Part shown: piece by piece, positions 8,670 to 17,341 of the stretch
Numbering within the stretch: the stretch's first letter is position 1
How the letters are laid out: every line of letters begins with the position of its first letter
From: JAJDOD01 sp039024895
GTDB taxonomy: Bacteria; Pseudomonadota; Alphaproteobacteria; Rhodobacterales; Rhodobacteraceae
Assembly: GCA_039024895.1 (NCBI GenBank)
Contig: JBCCPJ010000001.1
Span: 124,001-188,000, forward strand
Direction of reading: 5' to 3'
Length of the DNA: 64,000 bases
Translations under genes and position numbers: made by a program
The notes under the pieces: model-generated
What the model was told of the DNA's origin: nothing
Database searches by the model: none
Seen by the model: the letters and a program-made list of their open reading frames with translations, nothing else

Positions 8670-9722
8670 TTACTGCGGCATCTGGATTTGCATTTTGACA
8701 TCCGCGGGAGGCGCCGAGGCTGCAATCTCGAACGCATTAACACTGTCCGCGAAATCAAATGTGCGGGTTATCAGCGGCTTCACGTCAATCGCACCCGAGG
8801 CCAACATTCCGACGCAGCGGGGGAAGACATGGGCGTATCGAAAGATGTTTTCGACCCGGGCTTCGCGGACCATTGCCGCGCCGGCGTCATACTCGATAGG
8901 GTCCGGCTGTCCACCAATCATGACGACGCAACCGCCGGGTGCGAGGGGCTCAAACACCGTTTTAGCTGCCTGCGGACTGCCCGTTGCCTCAAAGACAACA
9001 TCCGCTCCCCATCCATCGGTTTCGCGAATGACCGTGTCGACCAGATTGGCAGACCTGACATTAACCGGTTTTATCGCGCGGCCAAGCGAGGCCGCGATCT
9101 CAAGTTTCCTTTCTGCAAGGTCGGAGATGAAGACATGCGAACAACCAGCGGCCAAGGACGATAGCGCTGTAACCAGCCCGATAGGCCCGGCCCCCATGAC
9201 GACAGCAATGTCGCCCGGCTTTACCCTGGCCTTGGTCGCGGCATGGACACCAACGGCCAAGGGTTCGACCATCGCAGCTTCAGCAAAACTAACACTGTCC
9301 GGCAGCTTGAAGGTAAAGGCTTCCGGGTGCACGCAGGTCGGCCGCAAAATCCCATGCACCGGAGGGGTGGCCCAGAAACGCACTGCAGGATCAATGTTAT
9401 ACATCCCCAATTGAGTGGCTCGGCTGTTCGGGTCCGGAATGCCCGGCTCCATGCAGACACGGTCGCCTGTTGCGAGTGACGTTACCTCATTACCAACCTC
9501 AATAACCGTCCCGGAGGCCTCGTGCCCGAGGATCATCGGTGCGTTTACAATGAATGGCCCAATGCGCCCATGTGTGAAGTAGTGTACATCGGAGCCGCAT
9601 ATGCCTACCGTATGCAGCTTGATCCGCACATCCCGCGGGCCAAGGGTCGCTTCTTCGCGGTCAATGCCGGGAAAGTCACGCAAAGACAGTTCATCTTTCT
9701 GTTCTAAAACAAGTGCTTCCAT
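8670..9722 (-). CDS. Medium-chain (zinc-type) polyol dehydrogenase
   Basis: 350 residues, GroES-like plus Rossmann domain (PF08240/PF00107). Catalytic zinc ligands are visible: Cys42 in GICGSDVHYF, His67-Glu68 in LGHEASG and the VEPLAVGVHA segment near 150. The NAD fold is VVMGAGPIGLV. The lobe that in sorbitol/xylitol dehydrogenases carries a four-cysteine structural zinc site reads PGIPDPNSRATQLGMYNID here, with no cysteines, so that site is absent. Likely oxidises a polyol such as xylitol, sorbitol or altritol to a ketose. Its family matches the D-altritol to D-tagatose enzyme of Agrobacterium, and the kinase and GatZ homologue of that route are encoded divergently. Confidence 0.9.
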   Translation of the reverse strand: MEALVLEQKDELSLRDFPGIDREEATLGPRDVRIKLHTVGICGSDVHYFTHGRIGPFIVNAPMILGHEASGTVIEVGNEVTSLATGDRVCMEPGIPDPNSRATQLGMYNIDPAVRFWATPPVHGILRPTCVHPEAFTFKLPDSVSFAEAAMVEPLAVGVHAATKARVKPGDIAVVMGAGPIGLVTALSSLAAGCSHVFISDLAERKLEIAASLGRAIKPVNVRSANLVDTVIRETDGWGADVVFEATGSPQAAKTVFEPLAPGGCVVMIGGQPDPIEYDAGAAMVREARVENIFRYAHVFPRCVGMLASGAIDVKPLITRTFDFADSVNAFEIAASAPPADVKMQIQMPQ

Positions 9723-9725
9723 GTC

Positions 9726-9920
9726 TCAGCCTTTCCTGATGATGACAACGGCCAGAGCCAGGGCAATGATGTTTGAAATCCAGATTGACGCGCCCAGCGG
9801 TTCGATGAACCGAAACCACAGAAGCGACATCGCAATCCATAGGACAACCGAGATAAAGAGCCGGTCAAACCAGTTGGTCTCGATTGGCAAGAAGCCCGGT
9901 TTCTTTTTGTTGTCAGACAT
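9726..9920 (-). CDS. 64-residue two-helix membrane protein of the polyol operon
   Basis: ATG at 9920 gives MSDNKKKPGFLPIETNWFDR followed by two hydrophobic segments (about 21-37 and 44-61) and a short IIRKG tail. The gene is packed between the permease (2-bp gap) and the dehydrogenase (3-bp gap), so it is certainly co-transcribed. Small membrane proteins also occur in some other CUT1 importer operons. Function unknown; an accessory subunit of the permease pair is the simplest guess. Confidence 0.8.
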   Translation of the reverse strand: MSDNKKKPGFLPIETNWFDRLFISVVLWIAMSLLWFRFIEPLGASIWISNIIALALAVVIIRKG

Positions 9921-9922
9921 TG

Positions 9923-10759
9923 CTACCCCTTCACCGCGCCAAAGGTCAGTCCAGCGACGATGTGTCGTTGCACCAAACCAAACACGATCAGCGCCGGGAT
10001 CAGTGTGAAGACAGAAATCGTCGCCATGATCCCCCATTCGGTGCCGGTAGTTGTCACATATTCCGAAAGGCCGGTGGTGAGGGTCCGCGCTTCGAAATTC
10101 GTCAGCGTCGCCGCTAGCAGATATTCATTCCACGCAAAGACCCAGGTCAGGATGAGCGTCACTGCGAGACCCGGACGGCACAACGGAAAAACGACCTCGG
10201 TTATGACCTTCCACGTGTTTGCGCCATCGACATAGGCCGCTTCGTCCAACTCGCGCGGGATCGCGTCGACTGTAGGTCGGAGGGTCCAGATGGCGAAAGG
10301 CAGGTTGAACGTACAATAGACGAGGATCATGCCGATGCGCGTATCAAGCAGTCTCCACTCACCTACGGTGTAGACCTGGGTCATCAACAAAAAGAGCGGC
10401 AACAGGAACACGGCAGGTGGTGCCATCCGATTGGTGATGGTCCAAAAGAAGATCGATTCTTTGCCGCTAAGGTTCATCCGAGAAAGGGCGTAGCAGGCGA
10501 AAAACCCAAGTATGGTGCAGAGAACCGCGTTCCCAGTTGAGATTATGACCGAGTTCAGCATGTAGCTCCGCAACAAGCGGTCGCCCCAAACCTTGGCATA
10601 ATTCCCCCAGAACGGGTCGGTCACGATAAGGTCAGGTGTCGAGAAAAGCTGTACCGCAGGTTTCACCGAAATCACAAAAAGCCAGTAGATCGGGAACAGT
10701 GTCAGGAAACTGATGAGGCACCAGAAAATGACGCCTATCACGGGGCTGCTCTTGTGCAT
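9923..10759 (-). CDS. Polyol ABC importer, inner-membrane permease (SmoG/MalG type)
   Basis: 278 residues from the ATG at 10759, which overlaps the stop of the preceding permease gene by one base (TGATG). About six transmembrane helices are predictable, starting VIGVIFWCLISFLTLFPIYW. The coupling loop EAAYVDGANTWKVITEVVFPLCRPGL carries the EAA motif that docks on the ATPase. A large periplasmic loop after helix 1 is typical of MalG-type subunits. It forms the channel with the next permease; operon neighbours indicate a sugar alcohol as cargo. Confidence 0.93.
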   Translation of the reverse strand: MHKSSPVIGVIFWCLISFLTLFPIYWLFVISVKPAVQLFSTPDLIVTDPFWGNYAKVWGDRLLRSYMLNSVIISTGNAVLCTILGFFACYALSRMNLSGKESIFFWTITNRMAPPAVFLLPLFLLMTQVYTVGEWRLLDTRIGMILVYCTFNLPFAIWTLRPTVDAIPRELDEAAYVDGANTWKVITEVVFPLCRPGLAVTLILTWVFAWNEYLLAATLTNFEARTLTTGLSEYVTTTGTEWGIMATISVFTLIPALIVFGLVQRHIVAGLTFGAVKG

Positions 10760-11646
10760 CAGTCTTCCTCCGACCGACGGCTGGTGCGTGGTGCCAGCAT
10801 GGTGACATAAAGCAACCAGCACGCGACAATTGTCAGGTACAGCACGATAACTGAAATGGTTGAGCCGTAGCCATAATTTGTCTTGGGAAATACCTCGCGG
10901 AAGATGTGGACGCCCAGGAACCGTGTGGCCGAGCCGGGTCCTCCGCCGGTCAGCATCCAAACCTCATCAACCGTGCGCAATGCATCCATCAATCGAATGA
11001 AAACGGTCGCGATCATAGCGGGCGCAATCATTGGCAAAGTAATGTGCCAAAATATCTGCGGTTTGCCCGCGCCATCAATTTGGGCTTGCTCGAACGGGTC
11101 CGGCGGTAGCGATACCAAAGCGGCGATCAAGGTCAGTGTGACAAGCGGCGTCCAATGCCAGATGTCCATGATGACAATCGTCGTAAAGGCAGCGACGGCA
11201 GACGTGCCGATGTTCATTGTGATCCCGAACCATTCGTCAAGATAGTGCGGGATGATCCCAATGGACGGCGTCGTCATGAGCTTCCAGACCGAACCGACAA
11301 TGATCGGCGCCATGATCAACGGCAATGTGTGGATCGTGCGAAAGATCGCTTTGCCGGGGAAGTCCCGCATGAAGGCCTGTGCCAGCAGGTACCCCAGAAC
11401 CAACTGGGAAAGGACTGCAAAAACAACAAACAAAACGGTCACACCGAGCGAGTTCAAAAACGCCTGATCGAAGACGATACGGCGAAAATTGTCAGCGCCG
11501 TTGAACACCATGTCCGGATTAACCGCAAAGGGGTTCCACTGATGAAAGGATACGAAGACGACGTAAACAAACGGAATCACACCAAAGAAAAACAGAATGG
11601 TTAGAGTTGGAGCCAGAAAGATCCAGCCGAGCCGTTTCGAGTGCAT
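10759..11646 (-). CDS. Polyol ABC importer, inner-membrane permease (SmoF/MalF type)
   Basis: About 295 residues with six or so membrane helices; the EAA-like loop is FEQAQIDGAGKPQIFWHITLPMI. I use the ATG at 11646 because an AAGGA lies 11 bases upstream; the alternative TTG at 11655 would leave only 2 bases. It pairs with the MalG-type permease encoded next. A strong hairpin separates it from the binding-protein gene, so it is probably expressed at a lower level than the binding protein. Confidence 0.92.
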   Translation of the reverse strand: MHSKRLGWIFLAPTLTILFFFGVIPFVYVVFVSFHQWNPFAVNPDMVFNGADNFRRIVFDQAFLNSLGVTVLFVVFAVLSQLVLGYLLAQAFMRDFPGKAIFRTIHTLPLIMAPIIVGSVWKLMTTPSIGIIPHYLDEWFGITMNIGTSAVAAFTTIVIMDIWHWTPLVTLTLIAALVSLPPDPFEQAQIDGAGKPQIFWHITLPMIAPAMIATVFIRLMDALRTVDEVWMLTGGGPGSATRFLGVHIFREVFPKTNYGYGSTISVIVLYLTIVACWLLYVTMLAPRTSRRSEED

Positions 11647-11683
11647 GTGACCCAACGTCCTTCTTGCTACACTTTAGAAGAAA

Positions 11684-11711
11684 GGGCCGCCGCAAACCGT
11701 GACGGCGACCC
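11684..11711 (-). terminator. Hairpin between binding-protein and permease genes
   Basis: On the minus strand GGGTCGCCG (11711-11703) pairs with CGGCGGCCC (11692-11684), one G-U in 9 pairs, followed by TTTCTTCT. It looks like a partial terminator or 3'-end stabiliser that lets the upstream binding-protein transcript accumulate over the rest of the operon. A second, shorter stem (TAACCTA/TAGGTTA) sits immediately after the binding-protein stop. Confidence 0.65.
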
Positions 11712-11737
11712 TTCGACTAACCTACAGGGAGGATAGG

Positions 11738-13177
11738 TTACTTGCGGTATCCAAGCTCGGTCAATGTGGCCTCTGCCGCAGCTGCCATTTGATCCAAACC
11801 GTCCTGCGGTGACAGATCGCCCGTCAGGATTTGGTAAAAGATCGGAGCAGTGGCTTCACGCACCTGAGCATGGAACGGATAGGCCGGCGCACCTGCGAAG
11901 AGGTAGCCTTTGTCCTTGATCAGGTCGTAATAGCCGCCAAGCTCTTCATTGAACGCAACAACCTTCGGATCATCGTACGTCGCCGTATGTGTCACGCGTG
12001 GCGCCGCGACAGCCCAGTCCGGCTGAACTTCGTTCTGGCCGATAAACTGCAAAAACAGTGCTGTGGCTTCCTTGTTTTTTGACGAATGCGGCATGCCGAA
12101 GGCGCCACCGTCGTAGTAACCGATATAGCCATCACCAGCTTCTGCAGCGGCTTTCACGCCATCTGCCAATGGGGGCAACGCGACACCGACTTTACCGACT
12201 ACGAGCGATTTGGTCTCATCCGCAGCGATCCAGCCTGCGTTTTCGCCGTAGACGAGGCCCTGCGCCGCACGTCCTGCACCAAAAGTGGTGCCCACCTCAG
12301 TCCAGGTCGATGCCGGGCTTTCTGGTGGCGCGATATCGCGCATCGACAACCACCATTCCATAGCCTCAATGGCTTCGGGTCCGTTCATCGCACCGCCGTT
12401 TGCAACGGAAGCGGCGAAGTTGTTGTTTGCGTCAATGCCCCAATTGTAGACGCCGAAGGTCGGCGCGACGGACTCGTAGTACTCGTACCAGGATGCAACG
12501 TGACCGGTATGTGCTTGTGCCGTGGTGCCCCAAAGCTCAAGGTCGTTCGCCTTGCCGTAATCCGTGAAGAACCGGGCGATCTCGGAATACTCGGCATGTG
12601 TTGTCGCAGGGGCGAGGTCGCGGCCTGTTTGCTCTTTGAACGCTGCCTGTATTTCAGAGTCTTCAAAAAGGTCTTTCCGATAGAGATAGACCTTCAGGAA
12701 CGCCTCCATTGGCACGCCATACAAGTCACCGTCGCCGTCTTTGAAGTAATCCGCGAATGTGGTGAAGTTTGCCTCGTCATAGGTCGGCGCCTGGAGCTCT
12801 GCATTTTCGCCAAGAAAATCGGTCAGGTTGGTAAGGAAGTCCCGAGCCAGATATGAGTAAATGATGTCCTGTTCGATATAGACCATGTCATAGATGCCTG
12901 TTCCGGCTTCCATGTCCTTGATGCCCTTATCGAACATCTGGTCCCAGGACGTGGTTTCCACATCCACGCGAATACCTGTCAGCGCCTCAAATTCTGGCGC
13001 GAGAACTTCGCGGATGTACTGTGACGGCGGCGAAGACTCGGTCACGCCACGGATTGTGACCCCTTCATAGGGTGCAGCAGCTTCCTTCCACCAAGCTGCA
13101 TGGCCATCGGCAGAAGCCGACGTTGTTGCCACGGTTAATGCAAGCGCTGATGCGCCTAACTTCAATGATAAGTTCAC
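11738..13177 (-). CDS. Polyol ABC importer, periplasmic binding protein (SmoE type)
   Basis: 479 residues from the GTG at 13177, chosen because GGAGGAAA lies directly upstream (13181-13189). An upstream frame adding 21 residues lacks this. The Sec signal peptide MNLSLKLGASALALTVATTS ends at ASADGHA, typical of Roseobacter exported proteins. The mature protein is a large extracellular solute-binding protein (family 1) with features such as AWWKEAAAPYEG and GKVGVALPPLADG. It captures the polyol and delivers it to the two permeases. It is the first gene of the nine-gene operon. Confidence 0.93.
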   Translation of the reverse strand: MNLSLKLGASALALTVATTSASADGHAAWWKEAAAPYEGVTIRGVTESSPPSQYIREVLAPEFEALTGIRVDVETTSWDQMFDKGIKDMEAGTGIYDMVYIEQDIIYSYLARDFLTNLTDFLGENAELQAPTYDEANFTTFADYFKDGDGDLYGVPMEAFLKVYLYRKDLFEDSEIQAAFKEQTGRDLAPATTHAEYSEIARFFTDYGKANDLELWGTTAQAHTGHVASWYEYYESVAPTFGVYNWGIDANNNFAASVANGGAMNGPEAIEAMEWWLSMRDIAPPESPASTWTEVGTTFGAGRAAQGLVYGENAGWIAADETKSLVVGKVGVALPPLADGVKAAAEAGDGYIGYYDGGAFGMPHSSKNKEATALFLQFIGQNEVQPDWAVAAPRVTHTATYDDPKVVAFNEELGGYYDLIKDKGYLFAGAPAYPFHAQVREATAPIFYQILTGDLSPQDGLDQMAAAAEATLTELGYRK

Positions 13178-13294
13178 GGCTTTCCTCCCGTTTAAATGGC
13201 GCGCCCCGTTCCCGAAAAGATCGACTCGACACGCTAGCATCGTCTAAGCGATGCACATGTATAGACGCTAAATCAAGTGTAAATTTTCAAATGT

Positions 13295-13325
13295 ATGGAT
13301 TGCGAAACAATTGTTTGTAATCCAT
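13295..13325. promoter_or_regulatory. Candidate SorC operator: imperfect nested palindrome
   Basis: ATGGATT (13295-13301) and AATCCAT (13319-13325) flank a perfect AAACAATTGTTT (13305-13316). The spacers are 3 and 2 bases, so the two palindromes are offset by half a base. It is in the 177-bp divergent region between the importer operon and the SorC regulator gene, where an operator controlling both is expected. Function is inferred from position and symmetry only. Confidence 0.5.
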
Positions 13326-13354
13326 AGTCCTACGCGGAACGGGAGTGAAGGTAA

Positions 13355-14335
13355 TTGGCAAGAGAGCCCATTGAAGACAGCGAAGCATTCGTCACAGAAG
13401 TGTGCTGGCATTACTATATTGGCGAACTGACGCAGGCTGAAATTGCCAAGCTATTGAACGTCACAAGGCTTCGCGTGAACCGCGCAATCCAGCATGCGAA
13501 GTCATCCGGGATGGTGAAAGTGCAAATTGAATCGCCGTTCATGCAGCGCGTTGAGCAACAGGAAGCCCTCAAGGAAATGCTGGGCCTGTCCCGCGTGATA
13601 ATTGGTCCTGCAAATACGGAAAGCCACGACTTTCATGGACCAGTCGGCGCCGCTCTCGCGGCCCTTTTGACGGAACGTTTGGCTACGGGGGCGTGGTCAT
13701 CCTTTGGCGTGTCCTGGGGACTAACTTTGGATGCCGCCATCCGCAAACTGCCTAGCCAGTCGCATCCTCGTCTTGAGGTTGTCTCGCTCCTCGGCGGCAC
13801 AACAAAGGGCTCGACCTTCAACTCCTTCGGCATCGCGTCGGGCATCGCAAACGTGCTTGGGGCACACTATTCTTTGTTGGCCGCGCCGATCTATTTATCA
13901 GAAGGGATCGATCGCGAGCTTTTCCTGTCCCAATACGCACTCAGATCACATTTCGAGAAATTCACGCGGCTGGACGCCGTGATTTTGACTTGCTCAAACG
14001 TGTCCGAGAAATCTTTCTTGATTGAGCATGGTTTGCCTTCTGAGTTGTCGCAGGATCAATTGACACAGGCCGGCGCCATCGGAGACGTCTTAGGGCACTT
14101 CTTGGATGCTGACGGCAATTCTGTCTCTGAGAGCATTGACAATCGGACGATAGGGATGCCGATCGATCAGGTCCAAGAAGTGCCGGAAAAAATCATGGCC
14201 GCTGCCGGACGGCACAAGGTTGAGATCATCAAGGCGGCGTGTCGCAGGGGTTTGGTCGACACGCTGGTCACGGATGATGTCACGTCAAACCTCATCCTTG
14301 AAGCGAGTTCCGCGCACGACAAAGCTGCCGAGTAG
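13355..14335 (+). CDS. SorC/DeoR-type sugar-responsive transcriptional regulator
   Basis: 326 residues, TTG start preceded by GGAGTGAAGG. The N-terminal winged helix-turn-helix includes WHYYIGELTQAEIAKLLNVTRLRVNRAIQHA. The C-terminal sugar-phosphate-isomerase-like effector domain has GVSWGLTLDAAI, VVSLLGGTTKGS and a late MPIDQVQEVPEKIMAAAG. SorC regulators respond to sugar phosphates or polyols of the pathway they control. Position between the two divergent operons makes it the likely regulator of the whole island. Confidence 0.9.
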   Translation: MAREPIEDSEAFVTEVCWHYYIGELTQAEIAKLLNVTRLRVNRAIQHAKSSGMVKVQIESPFMQRVEQQEALKEMLGLSRVIIGPANTESHDFHGPVGAALAALLTERLATGAWSSFGVSWGLTLDAAIRKLPSQSHPRLEVVSLLGGTTKGSTFNSFGIASGIANVLGAHYSLLAAPIYLSEGIDRELFLSQYALRSHFEKFTRLDAVILTCSNVSEKSFLIEHGLPSELSQDQLTQAGAIGDVLGHFLDADGNSVSESIDNRTIGMPIDQVQEVPEKIMAAAGRHKVEIIKAACRRGLVDTLVTDDVTSNLILEASSAHDKAAE

Positions 14336-14343
14336 ATACCGCG

Positions 14344-15312
14344 ATGGTCGCGCCCGATAGCCTTGGTCCAACACTTTGTCTCGGTGAGATCCTTGTCGAA
14401 ATCGTAGCCTCTGAGCCGGGATACGGTTTTACAGAGCCGCTTGACCTGATCGGCCCTTTTCCAAGTGGGGCGCCTGCGATTTTCATTGATCAGTGCGCAC
14501 GTATGGGCTGCCGGGCTGCCATGATTGGCGCTGTCGGTCAGGATGACTTTGGCCGCGTCTGCATCGAACGCCTTGCGCGGGACGGGGTCAATATCTCCGC
14601 CATTGCAAGCATCCCTGAGCTACCGACTGGCACCGCATTTGTGCGCTACCGGCCCGATGGCGAACGCGATTTCGTTTTCAATATGTGGACTTCTGCAGCG
14701 GGCCGACTGTCTTGGAACCCGGCCGTCGAACAGGTGGTTGCCCGCTCCGGGCACCTTCATGTCATGGGGACACTTTTGTCGAACCCAGTGGTTTGGCCAA
14801 TCATCGATAGGGCCGCGGCGATCATTAAGAAACGCGGCGGCTCGATTTCATTGGACCCAAATATCCGGAAGGAGCTTTGTTCAGATACGGAAACGCAAGA
14901 CCGGTTCGATGCGCTTCTGACAAAAACCGACGTACTTCTTCCATCTGGTGATGAACTTCTGGCGATATCGGGCTTTGCAAACGAAGCTTTAGCCGTTGAG
15001 AATTTTTTGTCCCTTGGCATTGCAGAGGTTGTCGTCAAGCGTGGCGCTGAAGGTTCGACAGCTTACACGGCGAACGGCGATGCGTTGTCACAACCCGCTT
15101 TCGCGGTCAAAGAGGTCGATCCCACCGGTGCGGGCGACTGCTTTGGCGGGGCCTATATCGCGGCGCGCCGATTGGGTTCCGATATAAAAACAGCCCTGCG
15201 CTACGCCGCGTCAGCGGGCGCGCGCAACGTGACGTATCGCGGACCCATGGAGGGTGCTGGTACACGGGCCGACCTTGACGCCTTCATCGAGCAGAACGGA
15301 CCCCGCGCGTGA
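14344..15312 (+). CDS. PfkB-family sugar kinase (tagatose kinase candidate)
   Basis: 322 residues. N-terminal GEILVEIV, the glycine-rich substrate region SGAPAIFIDQCARMGC, and the C-terminal PfkB signature with anion hole and catalytic Asp, DPTGAGDCFGGAY. Ribokinase-type enzymes phosphorylate a hexose or ketose; here the downstream PF08013 gene suggests D-tagatose to D-tagatose 6-phosphate, the pairing shown for D-altritol and galactitol use in Agrobacterium tumefaciens. It ends with a 4-bp overlap (GTGA) with the next start. 2-keto-3-deoxygluconate kinase or fructokinase activity is the alternative. Confidence 0.85.
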   Translation: MVAPDSLGPTLCLGEILVEIVASEPGYGFTEPLDLIGPFPSGAPAIFIDQCARMGCRAAMIGAVGQDDFGRVCIERLARDGVNISAIASIPELPTGTAFVRYRPDGERDFVFNMWTSAAGRLSWNPAVEQVVARSGHLHVMGTLLSNPVVWPIIDRAAAIIKKRGGSISLDPNIRKELCSDTETQDRFDALLTKTDVLLPSGDELLAISGFANEALAVENFLSLGIAEVVVKRGAEGSTAYTANGDALSQPAFAVKEVDPTGAGDCFGGAYIAARRLGSDIKTALRYAASAGARNVTYRGPMEGAGTRADLDAFIEQNGPRA

Positions 15313-16589
15313 GCTTGCCCCCTCTCACGAACCTCGCCGAGGCGTACCAGGACGGGTCCCCGCGCGGCGTCGTCTCGGTTTGTTCCGCGCATCCGCTGGT
15401 TTTGCGTGCCGCCATTCAACACGCGCGCGACACCGGCGAGACATTGCTAATCGAAGCAACTTGCAATCAAGTCAATCAAAACGGCGGGTATACCGGCAAG
15501 ACACCACAGGACTTTGCCGAAGATGTCGCGGCTATTCTGACCAATGAAGGCTGCCCACCAGAGCGCGTTATTCTGGGTGGCGATCACCTCGGCCCCAACC
15601 CGTGGCGACACTTGCCTGCACAAGAGGCAATGACAGAGGCAAAAAGTATGATCCGTGCCTATGTTGGGGCAGGTTTTCGCAAAATCCACCTTGACGCCTC
15701 AATGGGATGTGCCGGCGAACCTGACGCGTTGGATGACACCACGATCGCGCAACGTGTTGCGGAACTCGCAAAACATGCCGAAGGAGCGGCGGCAGCGGCA
15801 GATGTCCCGTCCCCCTATTACATCATTGGCACGGAGGTTCCGCCGCCCGGTGGGGCCGATCACGTACTTCAGGCAGTGACACCGACACGGCCCGACGCTG
15901 CAAAGCGCACACTGGACATTCATAGGTCAGCTTTTGCCGACAGTGGTTTGGATACGGCCTTTGCGCGCGTGATTGGCCTCGTGGTGCAGCCGGGTGTTGA
16001 GTTTGGAAACCACAATGTGGTCCCCTACGATGCACATGCCGCACGCGCGTTGTCTGCCACGCTGACCGAGATGCCTGGCATTATTTTCGAAGCACATTCG
16101 ACCGACTACCAGGGCGGTTCAGTCCTCGCAGACCTTGTCCGCGATGGATATGCGATCCTTAAGGTCGGTCCAGAGCTGACGTTTGCCCTGCGCGAGGCGC
16201 TATACGCGCTTGATCTTATCGCCACTGAAGTGTCGTCGTCTTACGGTACACGGCCGTTGCGTCAAACAATGGAAAAACTGATGGTCGCGGAGCCCGCACA
16301 TTGGTCTCGACATTATCAAGACTTGGCGTCCGCGCAACTTATGCGACACTATTCGCTTTCCGACCGTATCCGCTATTTCTGGAACGACCCGGCTGCTCAG
16401 CGGGCAGTCGTCCATCTCTTTGATACATTGGATGCAAGAACCGTACCTTGGCCCGTTCTGCGGCAGTTTCTTCCTGATGTCGACATGCAATCAACCGGGG
16501 AGTTCGACCCAAGACAATGGGTCATTGGTCGCATCCAAAAGGTGCTACGTATTTACAGCGCAGCCGCTTCACAGGAGACACGAACATGA
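15309..16589 (+). CDS. GatZ/KbaZ-family protein, likely D-tagatose 6-phosphate 4-epimerase
   Basis: 426 residues of PF08013, with SVCSAHPLVLRAAI, LIEATCNQVNQNGGYTG, VILGGDHLGPNPW and KIHLDASMGC in the TIM-barrel core. In enterobacteria GatZ/KbaZ is called a non-catalytic partner of the class II aldolase GatY/KbaY, but no such aldolase gene is present here. A stand-alone PF08013 member next to a PfkB kinase was shown in Agrobacterium to epimerise D-tagatose 6-phosphate at C4 to D-fructose 6-phosphate. That role fits this neighbourhood. Overlaps both neighbours by 4 bp. Confidence 0.88.
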   Translation: MSLPPLTNLAEAYQDGSPRGVVSVCSAHPLVLRAAIQHARDTGETLLIEATCNQVNQNGGYTGKTPQDFAEDVAAILTNEGCPPERVILGGDHLGPNPWRHLPAQEAMTEAKSMIRAYVGAGFRKIHLDASMGCAGEPDALDDTTIAQRVAELAKHAEGAAAAADVPSPYYIIGTEVPPPGGADHVLQAVTPTRPDAAKRTLDIHRSAFADSGLDTAFARVIGLVVQPGVEFGNHNVVPYDAHAARALSATLTEMPGIIFEAHSTDYQGGSVLADLVRDGYAILKVGPELTFALREALYALDLIATEVSSSYGTRPLRQTMEKLMVAEPAHWSRHYQDLASAQLMRHYSLSDRIRYFWNDPAAQRAVVHLFDTLDARTVPWPVLRQFLPDVDMQSTGEFDPRQWVIGRIQKVLRIYSAAASQETRT

Positions 16590-17317
16590 CCAAACCATTT
16601 GAAGGAAAGCGTGTGATCATCACAGGCGCCGGCAAGGGGATCGGGCGTGCAACAACGTCGTTGATGGCCGCACGAGGTGCCGAGGTGATTGCCATGGCGC
16701 GCACCGAAGGCGACCTTGAAACCCTGGCGGCAGAAACAAACGGGCAATCGATACCCGTCGATCTGACCGACACCGCCGCCGCCCATGCGGCCATGGCCGA
16801 AGCGGGCACTTGCGACTTTCTGATCAACTGCGCAGGTACAAATGTGCTGGAAGCACTGGTAGACATGACTGAGGAAGGCTACGCGGCGGTGCTTGATCTG
16901 AACCTCCGGGCCGCACTGATCTGCGCCCAGGACTTCGCGAAAGCGCGCATCGCCAAAGGCGGCGGCGGTACAATTGTTAACGTTACCTCAATCGCGGGCC
17001 ATCGCGGATTTCCCGATCACCTTTGCTACGCGGCTTCCAAAGCGGGCCTCGAAGGCGCAACCCGCGTCATGGCGCGCGAGCTTGGACCACATGGCATCCG
17101 GGTCGTCGCCGTCGCGCCGACGGTAACTATGACAGAGCTTGCCGCCGCCGCTTGGTCCGACCCGGCAAAGAAGGACCCGATGATGGTGCGCCATCCCGTG
17201 GCCCGGTTTGCCGAGGTTGACGATGTTGCCCGGTCGATTGCCATGCTGCTGTCAGAGGATGCGCCGCTGGTAACCGGCGCCGTGCTGCCAATCGACGGCG
17301 GATTTTTGGCCGTTTGA
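16586..17317 (+). CDS. SDR-family dehydrogenase (xylulose reductase/DCXR-like)
   Basis: 243 residues from the ATG at 16586 (AGGAGA 9 bases upstream; ATGA overlap with the preceding stop). Classical short-chain dehydrogenase: TGAGKGIGRAT near residue 12, NCAG, catalytic Ser in VTSIAGH and Tyr-x3-Lys in CYAASK. Overall resemblance is to dicarbonyl/L-xylulose reductases, which interconvert xylitol and L-xylulose or related polyol/ketose pairs. Substrate not determinable; the operon suggests a hexitol or pentitol. Confidence 0.85.
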   Translation: MTKPFEGKRVIITGAGKGIGRATTSLMAARGAEVIAMARTEGDLETLAAETNGQSIPVDLTDTAAAHAAMAEAGTCDFLINCAGTNVLEALVDMTEEGYAAVLDLNLRAALICAQDFAKARIAKGGGGTIVNVTSIAGHRGFPDHLCYAASKAGLEGATRVMARELGPHGIRVVAVAPTVTMTELAAAAWSDPAKKDPMMVRHPVARFAEVDDVARSIAMLLSEDAPLVTGAVLPIDGGFLAV

Positions 17318-17341
17318 ACGCAATAATATGGGGAGAGGACG

